Shown here: piece by piece, positions 42,135 through 51,150 of the stretch | Layout: the number at the start of each line of letters is the position of its first letter | How positions within the stretch are numbered: position 1 is the stretch's first letter | Origin: Methanomassiliicoccus sp. UBA345 | Lineage (GTDB): Archaea > Thermoplasmatota > Thermoplasmata > Methanomassiliicoccales > Methanomassiliicoccaceae | DNA length: 64,000 nt | Direction of reading: 5' to 3' | NCBI GenBank assembly: GCA_002504525.1 | Contig: DATD01000035.1 | Coordinates: 1,511 to 65,510 of the forward strand | Notes under the pieces: model-generated | Told to the model about the DNA's origin: nothing | Database searches by the model: none | What the model saw: only the letters and a program-made list of their open reading frames with translations | Translations under genes and position numbers: made by a program

Positions 42135-43574
42135 ATGGAGCAGGACGTACTGAGCGAGATTGGAACGATTGTAGGCGAAGATTGCTATTCCACCCGCAGG
42201 GCGGACCTGTACACCTATGGGTTCGACTCGTCCATCCATCACGTCACCCCCGAGGTGGTGGTGCAGCCTCGGACGCCCCAGCAGGTGGCGGACCTGGTCG
42301 CGCTTGCCAACCGCCTCAGGATCCCGGTGGTGCCTCGCGGCGCCGGCACCGGCCTGTGCGGCGGCGCGGTCCCGCTGGAGAAGGGCATGGTCATCGACCT
42401 GACCCGAATGAACAAGATCAAGGAGATCAGGGTCGAGGACCTGTACTGTGTGTGCGAGCCAGGCGTTGTCTACGATGACCTGCAGAGGGCGCTGGGCAAG
42501 TACAAGTTCTCCTTCCCTCCCGCTCCAGGCAGCGCCGAGGCGGCCACCATCGGAGGCATGGTCTCCACCAATGCCTCGGGAATGAGGGCCATCAAGTACG
42601 GCGGAACGCGCGACTACGTTCTCGGGCTCAAGGTCGTGCTCCCCACCGGTGAACTCATCGAGGTGGGCACCAGGACGCTCAAGAACGCCTCCGGCTATCA
42701 GTTGGAGAGGCTGTTCGTAGGCAGCGAGGGAACGCTGGGGATCATCGTCGAGGTCACCCTGCGCATCGTTCCAAAGCCTAAGAAGTCCGCCATGATCGTT
42801 GCTGGATTCGACACGCTGGAGGGTGCTGGGAAGTGCGTATCGGCCCTCATCGCCAAGCCGCTGCTCCCGTCCGCGGTAGAGTTGATGGACTCCACCTGCA
42901 TCAAGGCAGTGAACCAGGTCGTCAACGCCGGCCTTCCGGACGTGGAAGCGCTGTGCATGATCGAGGTCGATGGGCATCCTGACATCGTGGCCGAGGAACT
43001 GGGCGAGGTGGTCAAGGTCTGCGAGAGCGTAGGGGCGATAGGCCTACAGCAATCGGACGACCCGAAGCAGATGGCCAAGTGGACAGCCTCCCGCAAGAGC
43101 GTGATGGCCTCGCTGTCCCGCCTATACACCAACCTGTGCTCCGTCTCGCTGGCCGACGATATGGCAGTGCCGATCTCCAAGATCCCCGACGCCGTGGTGG
43201 CGTTCGGGCAGATCGCCAAGAAGTACGATGTCATCGTGGGCACCTACGGCCACGCCGCCGACGGCAACCTTCACACCAAGATGCTCCTGGAACCCGAATC
43301 CGAGACGTCCTGGATGAATGGGGAGAAGGCGGTGGAGGAGATCTTCGACGTGTGCATCCGGCTCGGAGGCACCGTCACCGGCGAGCACGGCGTGGGGATC
43401 TCGAAAGCGCCCTACTTCCAGAAGGAGCGGGCCACCATGCTTGGCGCTATGGCCGCTATCAAGAAGGCTCTGGACCCGAACAACATCATGAACCCGGGCA
43501 AGCTGCAGGAGTGGGAGGGCAGCATCATAACCCACCTGCGGTATCCGTGCGATGACCACTGCGACCGGGGCTGA
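42135..43574 (+). CDS. FAD-linked 2-hydroxyacid oxidase/dehydrogenase (GlcD-like)
   Basis: The 479-residue flavoprotein has the FAD-binding type 4 domain (VVPRGAGTGLCGGAVPLEKG, PAPGSAEAATIGGMVSTNASG, LFVGSEGTLGIIVEVTL) and the C-terminal oxidase domain (TYGHAADGNLHTKMLLEPE, GGTVTGEHGVGISKAPYF, MNPGKL). It would oxidise D-lactate or glycolate and pass electrons to a partner. An Fe-S partner such as GlcF is not adjacent. ATG 42135 fits a TATA box near 42096-42104; GTG 42120 is an alternative. The C-terminus carries an extra Cys pair (YPCDDHCDRG). Confidence 0.9.
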   Translation: MEQDVLSEIGTIVGEDCYSTRRADLYTYGFDSSIHHVTPEVVVQPRTPQQVADLVALANRLRIPVVPRGAGTGLCGGAVPLEKGMVIDLTRMNKIKEIRVEDLYCVCEPGVVYDDLQRALGKYKFSFPPAPGSAEAATIGGMVSTNASGMRAIKYGGTRDYVLGLKVVLPTGELIEVGTRTLKNASGYQLERLFVGSEGTLGIIVEVTLRIVPKPKKSAMIVAGFDTLEGAGKCVSALIAKPLLPSAVELMDSTCIKAVNQVVNAGLPDVEALCMIEVDGHPDIVAEELGEVVKVCESVGAIGLQQSDDPKQMAKWTASRKSVMASLSRLYTNLCSVSLADDMAVPISKIPDAVVAFGQIAKKYDVIVGTYGHAADGNLHTKMLLEPESETSWMNGEKAVEEIFDVCIRLGGTVTGEHGVGISKAPYFQKERATMLGAMAAIKKALDPNNIMNPGKLQEWEGSIITHLRYPCDDHCDRG

Positions 43575-43581
43575 GCCTGGC

Positions 43582-44238
43582 CTACAGCGTGCGGGTGAAG
43601 ATTAGCGCTGCCATCACCAGCGCCGCGCCGAACGCCGCTATGTAGACCGGAACATTCCACTTCAGCACCTTGGAGCCGTCCAGCGGGGGTATCGGCAGCA
43701 GGTTGAACGCGGCCAGCAGGAAGTTTACCGAGCCTATGATGTAGAATGCCGTCCTGAGCAGCGTTCCGCCCGTCACAAGGTACAGGGCGATGAACACCGC
43801 GCCCAGGGCGAGGTTGGTCGCCGGCCCGGCCAGGCTGATGAGCCCGTTCTGCTTGCGCGAGATCATTCCCTGGATGTACACCGCGCCGGGAAGGGCGAAG
43901 ATGAAGCCCAGGAACGAGAAGACGATGCCCATCAGGAGGCCCGAGGGCTGGGCCCGGAACTCCGCCCAGGCCCCTGACCGCTGGGCCATGAACTTGTGGG
44001 CCAGCTCGTGGAGCATGAATCCCGACAGGACGGCGATGAAGGAGATTGCCAGGGATTCCAGGGCATCGACCAGGTTGGCTGACATCAGGCCTCTGAACCC
44101 TCCCAGGAAGGTGATGGTGAACGCCACCGTGAGCGCGGCCACCGCGATGAGGATGTTGATGATCTCCGTCCTGCTGAATGTTATCCGTCCGTATCCCTTG
44201 GGTATCTTGATGGCGCCGTGGTCTCGCATCTGCCCCAT
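43582..44238 (-). CDS. Site-2-protease-like M50 membrane metalloprotease
   Basis: The roughly 218-residue integral membrane protein has the zinc motif HELAHK within a hydrophobic segment (SGFMLHELAHKFMAQ). The second M50 signature is FNLLPIPPLDGSK near the C-terminus, with about six membrane helices. Such proteases cut other proteins inside the membrane. It has no PDZ domain. The start may be ATG 44238 or 44229; a TATA-like AAGTATTTG near 44254-44262 would make either nearly leaderless. Its stop lies seven bases from the convergent oxidase stop. Confidence 0.87.
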   Translation of the reverse strand: MGQMRDHGAIKIPKGYGRITFSRTEIINILIAVAALTVAFTITFLGGFRGLMSANLVDALESLAISFIAVLSGFMLHELAHKFMAQRSGAWAEFRAQPSGLLMGIVFSFLGFIFALPGAVYIQGMISRKQNGLISLAGPATNLALGAVFIALYLVTGGTLLRTAFYIIGSVNFLLAAFNLLPIPPLDGSKVLKWNVPVYIAAFGAALVMAALIFTRTL

Positions 44239-44392
44239 CCATGGTCCCCGTGCACAAATACTTTTTCGACCGACGGAACGATGACCTCGGCACGTCCATC
44301 CGACCGGGGCCACAGCCTCCATGGCTCGGGTCCGCATTGGCATGCGGGGCGTGCGAACAGGTAAGTACTCCTAGCCGATTCGCCACCATTCC

Positions 44393-45442
44393 ATGGGCCT
44401 GCTGCTGTTCCTTCTGAGCTTCGTCATCATTCTGGTCAGTTGCGAGCTGTTCACCAACGGCGTTGAATGGACCGGGCGGAGGTTCGAACTGTCCGAAGGA
44501 GCGGTCGGCAGCGTCCTGGCCGCTGTTGGCACGGCCTTGCCGGAGACCATGGTGCCCCTCATCGCCATCCTGTTCCTTCCGGCCGCCAGCAGCGGGGGGG
44601 AGGAGATCGGCGTCGGGGCCATCATGGGCTCTCCATTCACCATCGGCACGCTGGCGTTGTTCGTGTGCGGTCTGTCGCTGCTGCTCTTCCGCCGGCGTCG
44701 GAGGTCGGAGGAACTCGTCGCGGACGGCCGTCTGGTGAGAAGGGACCTGGGCTTCTTCCTCCTGGCATATGCCTTGGCCGCCGCCGCGGCGTTCCTTCCG
44801 GCCGATATGCAGTGGCCTCGCTACCTGCTCGGCATTTCTCTCCTGTTGCTGTACGCGGCCTATATCTGGCTGACCGTGCGGAAGGGCACCGCCACCGAGA
44901 GCGAGATGGGGCCGCTGTACTGCCACCGGATGTTCCACATGTTCAGGGGACGGAACATCGACCGCGAGGCCGCCGAGCCATCCACGGTGCTCATCATCGC
45001 GCAGGTGCTCGTAGCCATCGCAGGCATCGTGGCGGGGGCGGCCATCTTCGTGGAGCAGATACAGCAGATCGCCGTGGCGCTCAGCGCCTCACCGCTCATC
45101 CTGGCCCTGCTAATCGCACCCATGGCGACCGAGCTCCCGGAGATGTACAACTCATTCATGTGGGTGCGGTGCGGGAAGGACGTGTACGCGATAGGCAATC
45201 TTACCGGCGCAATGGTCTTCCAGTCTTGCATACCCGTCACGGTCGGCCTGATACTCACGCCATGGCACATCGACATCGGAGTGCCGCAGCAGGTGTTGCA
45301 GGCGGCCTCCATGGCCATCGCCCTGTTCTCCGCCGCAGTTCTGTATATAAGTGCATCAAGGAAGGCGATCGGCCTTCCGAGCCTTCTTCTGGGCGGAGCG
45401 CTGTACGCCGTGTTCATCGCACTTGTCCTTCTGATGGCGTGA
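44393..45442 (+). CDS. Calcium/cation antiporter (CaCA family)
   Basis: The 349-residue membrane protein has the two inverted alpha repeats of Na+/Ca2+ or H+/Ca2+ exchangers: VGTALPETMVPLIAILF in the first half and APMATELPEMYNSFMW in the second. The conserved Glu residues are in place, and there are about ten hydrophobic helices. Ion choice cannot be told. The start follows the divergent M50 gene by about 150 bases. Confidence 0.87.
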   Translation: MGLLLFLLSFVIILVSCELFTNGVEWTGRRFELSEGAVGSVLAAVGTALPETMVPLIAILFLPAASSGGEEIGVGAIMGSPFTIGTLALFVCGLSLLLFRRRRRSEELVADGRLVRRDLGFFLLAYALAAAAAFLPADMQWPRYLLGISLLLLYAAYIWLTVRKGTATESEMGPLYCHRMFHMFRGRNIDREAAEPSTVLIIAQVLVAIAGIVAGAAIFVEQIQQIAVALSASPLILALLIAPMATELPEMYNSFMWVRCGKDVYAIGNLTGAMVFQSCIPVTVGLILTPWHIDIGVPQQVLQAASMAIALFSAAVLYISASRKAIGLPSLLLGGALYAVFIALVLLMA

Positions 45443-45486
45443 AGAGTGGGACGCAATACTTGAAATACAGAACCCATTTTGATGTG

Positions 45487-47370
45487 ATGCCCCGTTTCGA
45501 GCATGGCAAGGTCGGTTTCCAGTGGTGCGATGAGTGCGGCACGGTCATACTGGGAGATGCATGCGGCGTGTGCTCGTCCCGCGGCAGGCGCTTCGAGGTC
45601 TCGAAGCCTGCTGATCTCCGGCCGGCCATGGGACGCACCATGGACGTTCTCAGGTCGCTGTTCGAGAGGTACTTCGGCACCTCCCAATTCCTCAAGAACC
45701 GGCTCGTCTTTCTGAACAAGGTCGCCGGAGAGGACCGCACCGATGAGGTGGTGTTCCAAGGCCATGTGATAGCCACGCTCCGCTATGACCTCCGTATTAG
45801 GGACTTCACTCTCGACCTCAAACTGGACGGGGCGAGGATGCTGGCCCCCCTGGCCTTCAAGGGAGTGGCGGTCATGGAGCGCGACACCGGCCACCTGAAG
45901 GGGAAGAACTTTCCCGGCAGCGCGTTCCGCGAGGTCAAGGGGCCGTTCAAGGCCGGGGACCCGCTCATCGTCATGGCGGGCAACTTCATCTGCAGCGGGG
46001 TGGCCAAGGCGGACAGCGACGATCTCGCGGCCTCGGACCGCGCGGTGGGCGTTCGCGACGTTGGAAAGGGGTCCATCCCGATCTCCAAGCGCAAGGCCTC
46101 ATGGACCGGGTTCGTCAACGCCAACGAGGCGCACATCCGCGCCTTGGAGTCCAAGGGAGTCTCGGACATCCGTTCTTATGCGGGCAACAACAAGCTGCCC
46201 CTCACCCTCTCGTTCAGCGGAGGAAAGGACTCCCTGGCATGCTACGGTCTGCTGTCCAGGGCCTCGCAGAGGTTCGCCATGATATTCGTCAACACCGGCC
46301 TGGAGTTCCCGGAGACGGTCCGCTACGCCAGGGACTTCGCCCGCGACGAGGGCCGGAAGCTCCTCGTCGCCGATGCCGGCACGGCGTTCTGGGACAACGT
46401 TGACGATTTTGGCCCTCCCGCCAAGGACTTCCGGTGGTGCTGCAAGGTGTGCAAGCTCGCTCCGTTGACGGACCTCATCGAGAGGCAGTTCCCGGAAGGC
46501 ACTGTCACGGTGGAGGGCAACCGCGCCCTGGAGTCGTTCTCCCGCTCCAACATAGGTTTCGTGGAGAAGAACCCGTTCGTTCCCAACCAGACCATCCTGA
46601 ACCCCATCCGCGAATGGAGGGCCGTCGAGGTGTGGGGATACATCTGGTACCGCGGGCTGATGTACAATCCCCTGTACGACGAGGACTACGAGCGCATCGG
46701 CTGTTACCTCTGCCCCTCCTGCCTGGAATCAGAGTGGCGCACCACCTCGAAGATACATCCGGACCTCCACCGGCGGTGGGATAGGCATCTCGGGGAATGG
46801 GCGGAGCGTTCCGGCACCGACCAGCGTTTCGTCGAGCACGGCTTCTGGCGATGGAAGGTGTTCCCTCCCAAGATGCGACGAATGGCCGAGGAGATCGGGG
46901 TGACGATGCCCCGCATGCGCTCTGATACCCTGGACCTCAAGTGGGTTAAGGGCGTGTCACCGTGCGTGACCGGCGGCCATTCCGCCGAGGGCGTGCTGTC
47001 AGTGCCGCATAGGAGGGACTTCTCCTACGTCGTTGAGGCGCTCCGCACGGTGGGCACGGTGAAGTACTCCAAGGAATACGAGATCGCGCTGGTGAAGAAC
47101 AAGGACTCCACTCTGAAGGTGTTCGGCGGCGGACAGATCGTGGCGACCGGGCCCACGCCGGAGAAGGCGCATGCCATCTTCGAGGCCGGGGCGAAGGCGC
47201 TGCTGCGGTCCCAGATGTGCACCCAGTGCGGCATCTGCTTGCGCAGCTGTCCCACTCGGGCGATCCGTCTCGATGGCGGCATCGTCATCGACGAGAGGAG
47301 GTGCACCTCCTGCGGCCGATGCGCGGAGGCCTGCGTGGTGGCGCACTACTACGACAAGCTGGTGACCTAG
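45487..47370 (+). CDS. PUA-PAPS reductase-like ATPase-ferredoxin fusion
   Basis: The 627-residue protein has four parts: an N-terminal zinc-ribbon-like segment (CDECGT, CGVC); a PUA-like domain ending near residue 180 (KAGDPLIVMAGNFICSGVAKAD); a PAPS reductase/N-type ATP pyrophosphatase domain (LPLTLSFSGGKDSLACYGLL, then CCKVCK and CYLCPSC); and a C-terminal 2x[4Fe-4S] ferredoxin (CTQCGICLRSCP, CTSCGRCAEAC). The fusion occurs in methanogens and is suspected to act in sulfur transfer to tRNA or in assimilation, but the substrate is not known to me. The open frame upstream of 45487 overlaps the antiporter gene in another frame and is excluded. The stop is TAG. Confidence 0.87.
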   Translation: MPRFEHGKVGFQWCDECGTVILGDACGVCSSRGRRFEVSKPADLRPAMGRTMDVLRSLFERYFGTSQFLKNRLVFLNKVAGEDRTDEVVFQGHVIATLRYDLRIRDFTLDLKLDGARMLAPLAFKGVAVMERDTGHLKGKNFPGSAFREVKGPFKAGDPLIVMAGNFICSGVAKADSDDLAASDRAVGVRDVGKGSIPISKRKASWTGFVNANEAHIRALESKGVSDIRSYAGNNKLPLTLSFSGGKDSLACYGLLSRASQRFAMIFVNTGLEFPETVRYARDFARDEGRKLLVADAGTAFWDNVDDFGPPAKDFRWCCKVCKLAPLTDLIERQFPEGTVTVEGNRALESFSRSNIGFVEKNPFVPNQTILNPIREWRAVEVWGYIWYRGLMYNPLYDEDYERIGCYLCPSCLESEWRTTSKIHPDLHRRWDRHLGEWAERSGTDQRFVEHGFWRWKVFPPKMRRMAEEIGVTMPRMRSDTLDLKWVKGVSPCVTGGHSAEGVLSVPHRRDFSYVVEALRTVGTVKYSKEYEIALVKNKDSTLKVFGGGQIVATGPTPEKAHAIFEAGAKALLRSQMCTQCGICLRSCPTRAIRLDGGIVIDERRCTSCGRCAEACVVAHYYDKLVT

Positions 47371-47371
47371 C

Positions 47372-47380
47372 TTTATATAG
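47372..47380 (+). promoter_or_regulatory. TATA box of the PrsW-like gene
   Basis: TTTATATAG centred about 27 bases before the ATG at 47403 predicts a leaderless transcript. Confidence 0.6.
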
Positions 47381-47402
47381 AGCGACGTTCTCCCAAAAAC
47401 GA

Positions 47403-48158
47403 ATGGAATACGGCTCCTTCATCGCCGCCGCCATTGGCTTCGCACCAGCCATCGCGCTGATGCTGTGGACGCTGCAGAACTATACCTATCCGAGGGTGGA
47501 GAAGCCCTACTTCAGCGACCCCACCCTGTTCGGCATGTTCGCCGCGGGCATCATCATCGGCGTGGTGCTCCATGCAGTAGGTGTGATCTTCTCCGCCTCG
47601 TACCTCTTTGTCGGTTTCATCCTGGAGGAGGCGGTCAAGCTGGTAATCCTCAACCTTCCGCGCTACCAGCGGAGGGCGGACGTCCCCTTCTACGGCTTTG
47701 GCCTGGGCGCCGGCATGGCCAGCGCCCTCGCTTTCGGCGCCATCAACGACACCCTGGTCAATACCAACCCCGATGTCCCGAGCATGCTCATCGTCATCGT
47801 GTACTCGGTCATAATCTCCCTGCTGCAGATCTCTACCGGGACGACCATCGGCATCGGCGTGGCGAGGGGGCAGCCGTTCGCCTTCTTCGGGCAGGCGGTG
47901 GTGGTGCATCTGGCCTTCGCCCTGCTGCTGGTGCCGTTCAAGCAGATCGCGGTGACGGGGGTCAACACGCTGGCCCTGGTACTGTTCGCCGTGGCCGCGG
48001 TCTTCATCGCCACCTACTATTATTATCTGCACAGCCGCCTCCTCCCCGCATACGTCAAGGAGGCGATCGCCAACCTCCAGAGGCAGAAGGAGAAGGAGCG
48101 CTCCAAGGCCTCCGAGGAACAAGGAAAGGCCAGGAAGATACCGCGGACGAAACATTGA
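47403..48158 (+). CDS. PrsW/CPBP-like intramembrane protease
   Basis: The 251-residue protein has about seven membrane helices with a glutamate protease-like motif FILEEAVKLVIL, then GFGLGAGMASALAFGAIND and VVVHLAFALLL, which supply the Glu and His residues of the PrsW/Abi group. The C-terminal 40 residues are a charged cytoplasmic tail (LQRQKEKERSKASEEQGKA). These proteases release regulators from membranes or process lipidated peptides. The gene follows the ferredoxin fusion but has its own promoter. A transglutaminase gene comes next. Confidence 0.8.
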   Translation: MEYGSFIAAAIGFAPAIALMLWTLQNYTYPRVEKPYFSDPTLFGMFAAGIIIGVVLHAVGVIFSASYLFVGFILEEAVKLVILNLPRYQRRADVPFYGFGLGAGMASALAFGAINDTLVNTNPDVPSMLIVIVYSVIISLLQISTGTTIGIGVARGQPFAFFGQAVVVHLAFALLLVPFKQIAVTGVNTLALVLFAVAAVFIATYYYYLHSRLLPAYVKEAIANLQRQKEKERSKASEEQGKARKIPRTKH

Positions 48159-48185
48159 TACAATCGGAAGTGTCTAAATAAAAAT

Positions 48186-49280
48186 GTGAAGCAGCGCGGC
48201 TCCGCCGGAAAGAGGATCGCTGCCATCGTGGCGATCGCCGCGGTGGTCATTCTTCTCATGACCCCTTCGGTTCAAAGCGTTCTCGAGGACATCATCACTT
48301 CTCCGTTCAAGCCGAGGTATCCTGAGGAGGCGAGCTTCACCCTCAAGCGCACCCTCACCGTCGATGCCGGCGGCGGCACCGTGAAGAGCTTCAACATCGA
48401 CATGCCGGAGCCGATGAACATCGTAGAGAACGGCAACCGGATGCAGACCATCAACTCTGTGGAATATTCCGTCGATGTCGCACATACCATCAGGTACGGC
48501 CATAATTGGACGGTGTGGAGCGATGATGTTCCCTTCTCAGGCAGGCGGACCATCACTGTCACCTATGATGTAACGGCCAGGACGGTCTTGTGGGATATCG
48601 ACGCGACCACCTCGGGAAACATCTCGGACATCCCGGAGGCGCTCAAGGAGCAGTACCTGCGGGACGAGTGGAAGATGACGCCCGACCATCCTGACGTGGG
48701 GTCGCTGTCGCGCGAGATCGTCGGGGGCGAGAGGAACGTCTATCTCGTGCTGCAAAGCATATATGGCTGGATGAGGGACAATGTCAAGTATCCGATCTCC
48801 TCGTCCTCCGGTTCTCCACAGACCGCGCTGGAGACCATGGAGAGCAGGGTGGGAGATTGCGATGACCAGTCCATACTGTTCTGTTCCCTGGCCCGCGCGG
48901 CCGGAGTGCCGGCCTGGCTTCAGCTGGGAGCGTTGTACGTGGGCATCGAGGACAACTGGGGCGGGCATGCCTGGTTGCAGGCCTGCGTTCCGCTGAAGAG
49001 CGGCGGATACGAGAACGTGGTCATCGACCCGGTCAACGGAGAGTTCTTAGTATGGCGGCCGAACCGGTTCGTGGAGTTCACCGATGACGGGAACGCTACT
49101 CACCTGGTGGACTACTACTACATCTACAACGCCTCGATCGTTTCCGGAACGAACTCGGTGCTGTACGACAGCTATGAGGCGCTGTCCTACGAGGAATCGG
49201 AGCGCAAGGTGAGCCAGGGGTCCGTCTTCGTGCTGGGGGTCAGGCCGCCCGGTATGTGCCTGGTCCCGCTTCGTACATGA
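48186..49280 (+). CDS. Secreted or membrane-anchored transglutaminase-like protein
   Basis: The 364-residue protein has an N-terminal membrane anchor (RIAAIVAIAAVVILLM), a beta-rich domain, and a transglutaminase-like core. The Cys is in ESRVGDCDDQSILFCSLARA, the His in NWGGHAWLQACV and the Asp in VVIDPVNGEF. The triad is complete, so peptidase or cross-linking activity is possible outside the cell. GTG 48186 is the start. A repeated transmembrane end seen in some relatives is absent. Its last 41 bases overlap the convergent zinc-ribbon gene. Confidence 0.82.
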   Translation: MKQRGSAGKRIAAIVAIAAVVILLMTPSVQSVLEDIITSPFKPRYPEEASFTLKRTLTVDAGGGTVKSFNIDMPEPMNIVENGNRMQTINSVEYSVDVAHTIRYGHNWTVWSDDVPFSGRRTITVTYDVTARTVLWDIDATTSGNISDIPEALKEQYLRDEWKMTPDHPDVGSLSREIVGGERNVYLVLQSIYGWMRDNVKYPISSSSGSPQTALETMESRVGDCDDQSILFCSLARAAGVPAWLQLGALYVGIEDNWGGHAWLQACVPLKSGGYENVVIDPVNGEFLVWRPNRFVEFTDDGNATHLVDYYYIYNASIVSGTNSVLYDSYEALSYEESERKVSQGSVFVLGVRPPGMCLVPLRT

Positions 49281-49653
49281 GCCCGGCGCCTAGAAGGGCG
49301 GCGATTATCTCTTCCAGCTCATCGCCCCCCACCTCCAGCCGGGCGGCGATGTCCCGTGCGGTGAACTCTCCCCTGCTGCGTCCGAGCTCGGCGATGGCCG
49401 ATTCTATGGTCTCCTTGTTCTTTCTCGCCCCGGCCGTCCCCCGCGGCGCGGGGAATGGTACGGTCTGCCCCTTCTTCATTTCAGCGAAGCGGCGGACCGC
49501 ATCGGCCAGCTCCTGAGGCGAGTCGGTAGAAAAATGCACCACGGCCCTGGTCACGTCGATCTTATTCCGACATCTGACGCAGGCGGCCTGGGCGTGGGAA
49601 AGGTCCACCCCCTGCACGGTTCCGCAGCGGGGGCAGGTGATCACACCATACAT
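49240..49653 (-). CDS. DUF5817-like zinc-ribbon protein
   Basis: The 137-residue protein has an N-terminal zinc ribbon (ITCPRCGTVQGV and CVRCRNKIDV) followed by a helical stretch. It ends in a winged-helix-like segment (EFTARDIAARLEVGGDELEEIIAALLGAGLM). The arrangement suggests a nucleic-acid-binding archaeal protein of the DUF5817 type. ATG 49653 overlaps the pdaD stop (ATGA), so the two are coupled. The 3' end overlaps the convergent transglutaminase gene by 41 bases. Confidence 0.75.
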   Translation of the reverse strand: MYGVITCPRCGTVQGVDLSHAQAACVRCRNKIDVTRAVVHFSTDSPQELADAVRRFAEMKKGQTVPFPAPRGTAGARKNKETIESAIAELGRSRGEFTARDIAARLEVGGDELEEIIAALLGAGLMYEAGPGTYRAA

Positions 49654-50123
49654 CAGTACTCTACGAACACCAGGGCGGCGACGCAGGCGCCATAGTTGTC
49701 CATGGGGACGGACAACTCCTCGATGCGGTACTGGATGGGCTCCATCTCGATGCCGCGGAGCTTGGCCATCTCGTCCATCTTCCACTCCATGATCTCGCGG
49801 AGGGCCTTCTTGGAGCCGTGGATGTGCCCCTCGGCAACGTACCCGCCCTTGCCGTCCTTGCGGAACCCGTATGCGATGCCGGCCGAGATCATCTCGCCCT
49901 CTCCGCCCCTCATCTGCGCCAGGACGCAATGGGTCACGGTGCCCATGGGCAGTTCGCGGATGCCGACCTGCTCCGCGCCGACCGGCAGCACCGAGGATAC
50001 GGACACGATGTTCAGTTCGCCGACTCCCGCTTCAAGAAGGGCCTTGTCGAACGCATTGAGGTCGGAGACCTTGCTAACGGCGCAGCCAGATGATATGAAG
50101 AACTTCTTCGGAACGAGATGCAT
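49653..50123 (-). CDS. pdaD: Pyruvoyl-dependent arginine decarboxylase
   Basis: This enzyme makes agmatine from arginine for polyamine synthesis and, in archaea, for tRNA-Ile2 agmatidine. The 156-residue proenzyme carries the self-cleavage serines at about 43-44 (IVSVSSVLPVGA). Cleavage would give a pyruvoyl group on the larger chain. Other family marks are KKFFISSGCAVS, MGTVTHCVLAQMRG and SAGIAYGFRKDGKGGYVAE. It is coupled to the zinc-ribbon gene. Confidence 0.93.
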   Translation of the reverse strand: MHLVPKKFFISSGCAVSKVSDLNAFDKALLEAGVGELNIVSVSSVLPVGAEQVGIRELPMGTVTHCVLAQMRGGEGEMISAGIAYGFRKDGKGGYVAEGHIHGSKKALREIMEWKMDEMAKLRGIEMEPIQYRIEELSVPMDNYGACVAALVFVEY

Positions 50124-50275
50124 AAATCGGAGTAATTAAGACTACTGATTTAAGCATTTGCATTATTTCCAGCTGGTCTTTTTCGGGCGCTGGCCAGGGG
50201 CGCTCTCGATTCCCGGCCGGCCTGAAAACGGCGCCCTCCGGCAGCCATGGTCTGTCGCCCTTCGGTCCGCGGCGA

Positions 50276-51037
50276 TCAGCCGTACACTATAGACTCCTCG
50301 ATGGTGGGCTTCTTCGGCTGGTCCACGCTCTTCATGGCCGTGCGGATCTGCTTCTCTATCTCCTCCGCCTCCTTGAACAGCGGCTCGGGATCGATCTTTA
50401 TTTCGGGTAGCATCCTGGCAACGACCTCCAGGAGCTTCGCGGAGCCGCGGGCGTCGGGGAAGTCCGTGCGGGCCGGCCCGAGCAGGCATATCACGTTCAC
50501 GCCCCTCGCCTCGCCCTCGAACAACATGACTCCTGATATCCCGGAGACCATGCCTTCCTTCATCTCTTCCACCTCGTACCGCTTCAGCATCTCCCTTGAT
50601 GCCTTGGTGGAGCCGACCCCGAATATCTTCGGTTCCTCGGCGCCAGGCCAATTGAGGCCCTCCAGCGCAACCACGGTCTCGATGCCCTTGGCCTTGGCAT
50701 AGTCGAGCAGGCGGGACACCAGGGGATGCACCAGCTCGGGCCGGGGCATGAACTCGGCCGCGACCGCCACGATCTGCTGGCACGGCTCCCCATCGTTGCA
50801 TTTCCTCTCGCCCGCATACACCCTCACCGGTGGAGATGGCACTCCCTCATGCACCAGGGTGAAGGGAGGGAAGCCCTCGGCCATGATCCCGGCCACCCTC
50901 TCCAGCTTGCTGGTGCGGATGATGAAGTTGGCTGCTATGCTGCTGACCAGACCGACCGATGGGAAGCCCACTATCATCAGCGCTCCGTCGTAGTCGTCGG
51001 TGCGATACTCGTGCAGTCTCACCACGTTCTCTGCCAT
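50276..51037 (-). CDS. PAC2-family (proteasome assembly chaperone-like) protein
   Basis: The 253-residue protein matches the archaeal PAC2 family: DGALMIVGFPSVGLVSSIAA at the start, then LLDYAKAKGIETVVALEGLNW, VSGISGVMLFEGEARGVN and the FPDARGSAKLLEVVARMLP block. Members resemble PAC1/PAC2 and PbaB, which help proteasome assembly, but many have no known role. ATG 51037 follows GAGAGGA. The longer frame to 51100 is not supported. It is divergent from the M16 peptidase gene. Confidence 0.85.
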   Translation of the reverse strand: MAENVVRLHEYRTDDYDGALMIVGFPSVGLVSSIAANFIIRTSKLERVAGIMAEGFPPFTLVHEGVPSPPVRVYAGERKCNDGEPCQQIVAVAAEFMPRPELVHPLVSRLLDYAKAKGIETVVALEGLNWPGAEEPKIFGVGSTKASREMLKRYEVEEMKEGMVSGISGVMLFEGEARGVNVICLLGPARTDFPDARGSAKLLEVVARMLPEIKIDPEPLFKEAEEIEKQIRTAMKSVDQPKKPTIEESIVYG

Positions 51038-51150
51038 TCCTCTCGACCTCCCGTATCGCTTGCGAGACCGCCCTATTAAGGACTTTTCGATGCTGGACAA
51101 CTCTTCGCCCGATACAAAGTAATATTTCGTTCTTGTCCCGTCACCATGTC

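Noticed and set aside
43412..44938. 508-codon minus-strand frame overlapping the oxidase, M50 and antiporter genes
   Set aside because: It spans parts of three well-supported genes in other frames and its translation is Gln/His/Arg-rich noise typical of GC-rich shadows.
44467..45486. Upstream extension of the PAPS reductase-like gene
   Set aside because: It reads the antiporter gene in the wrong frame. The protein's zinc ribbon begins at ATG 45487.
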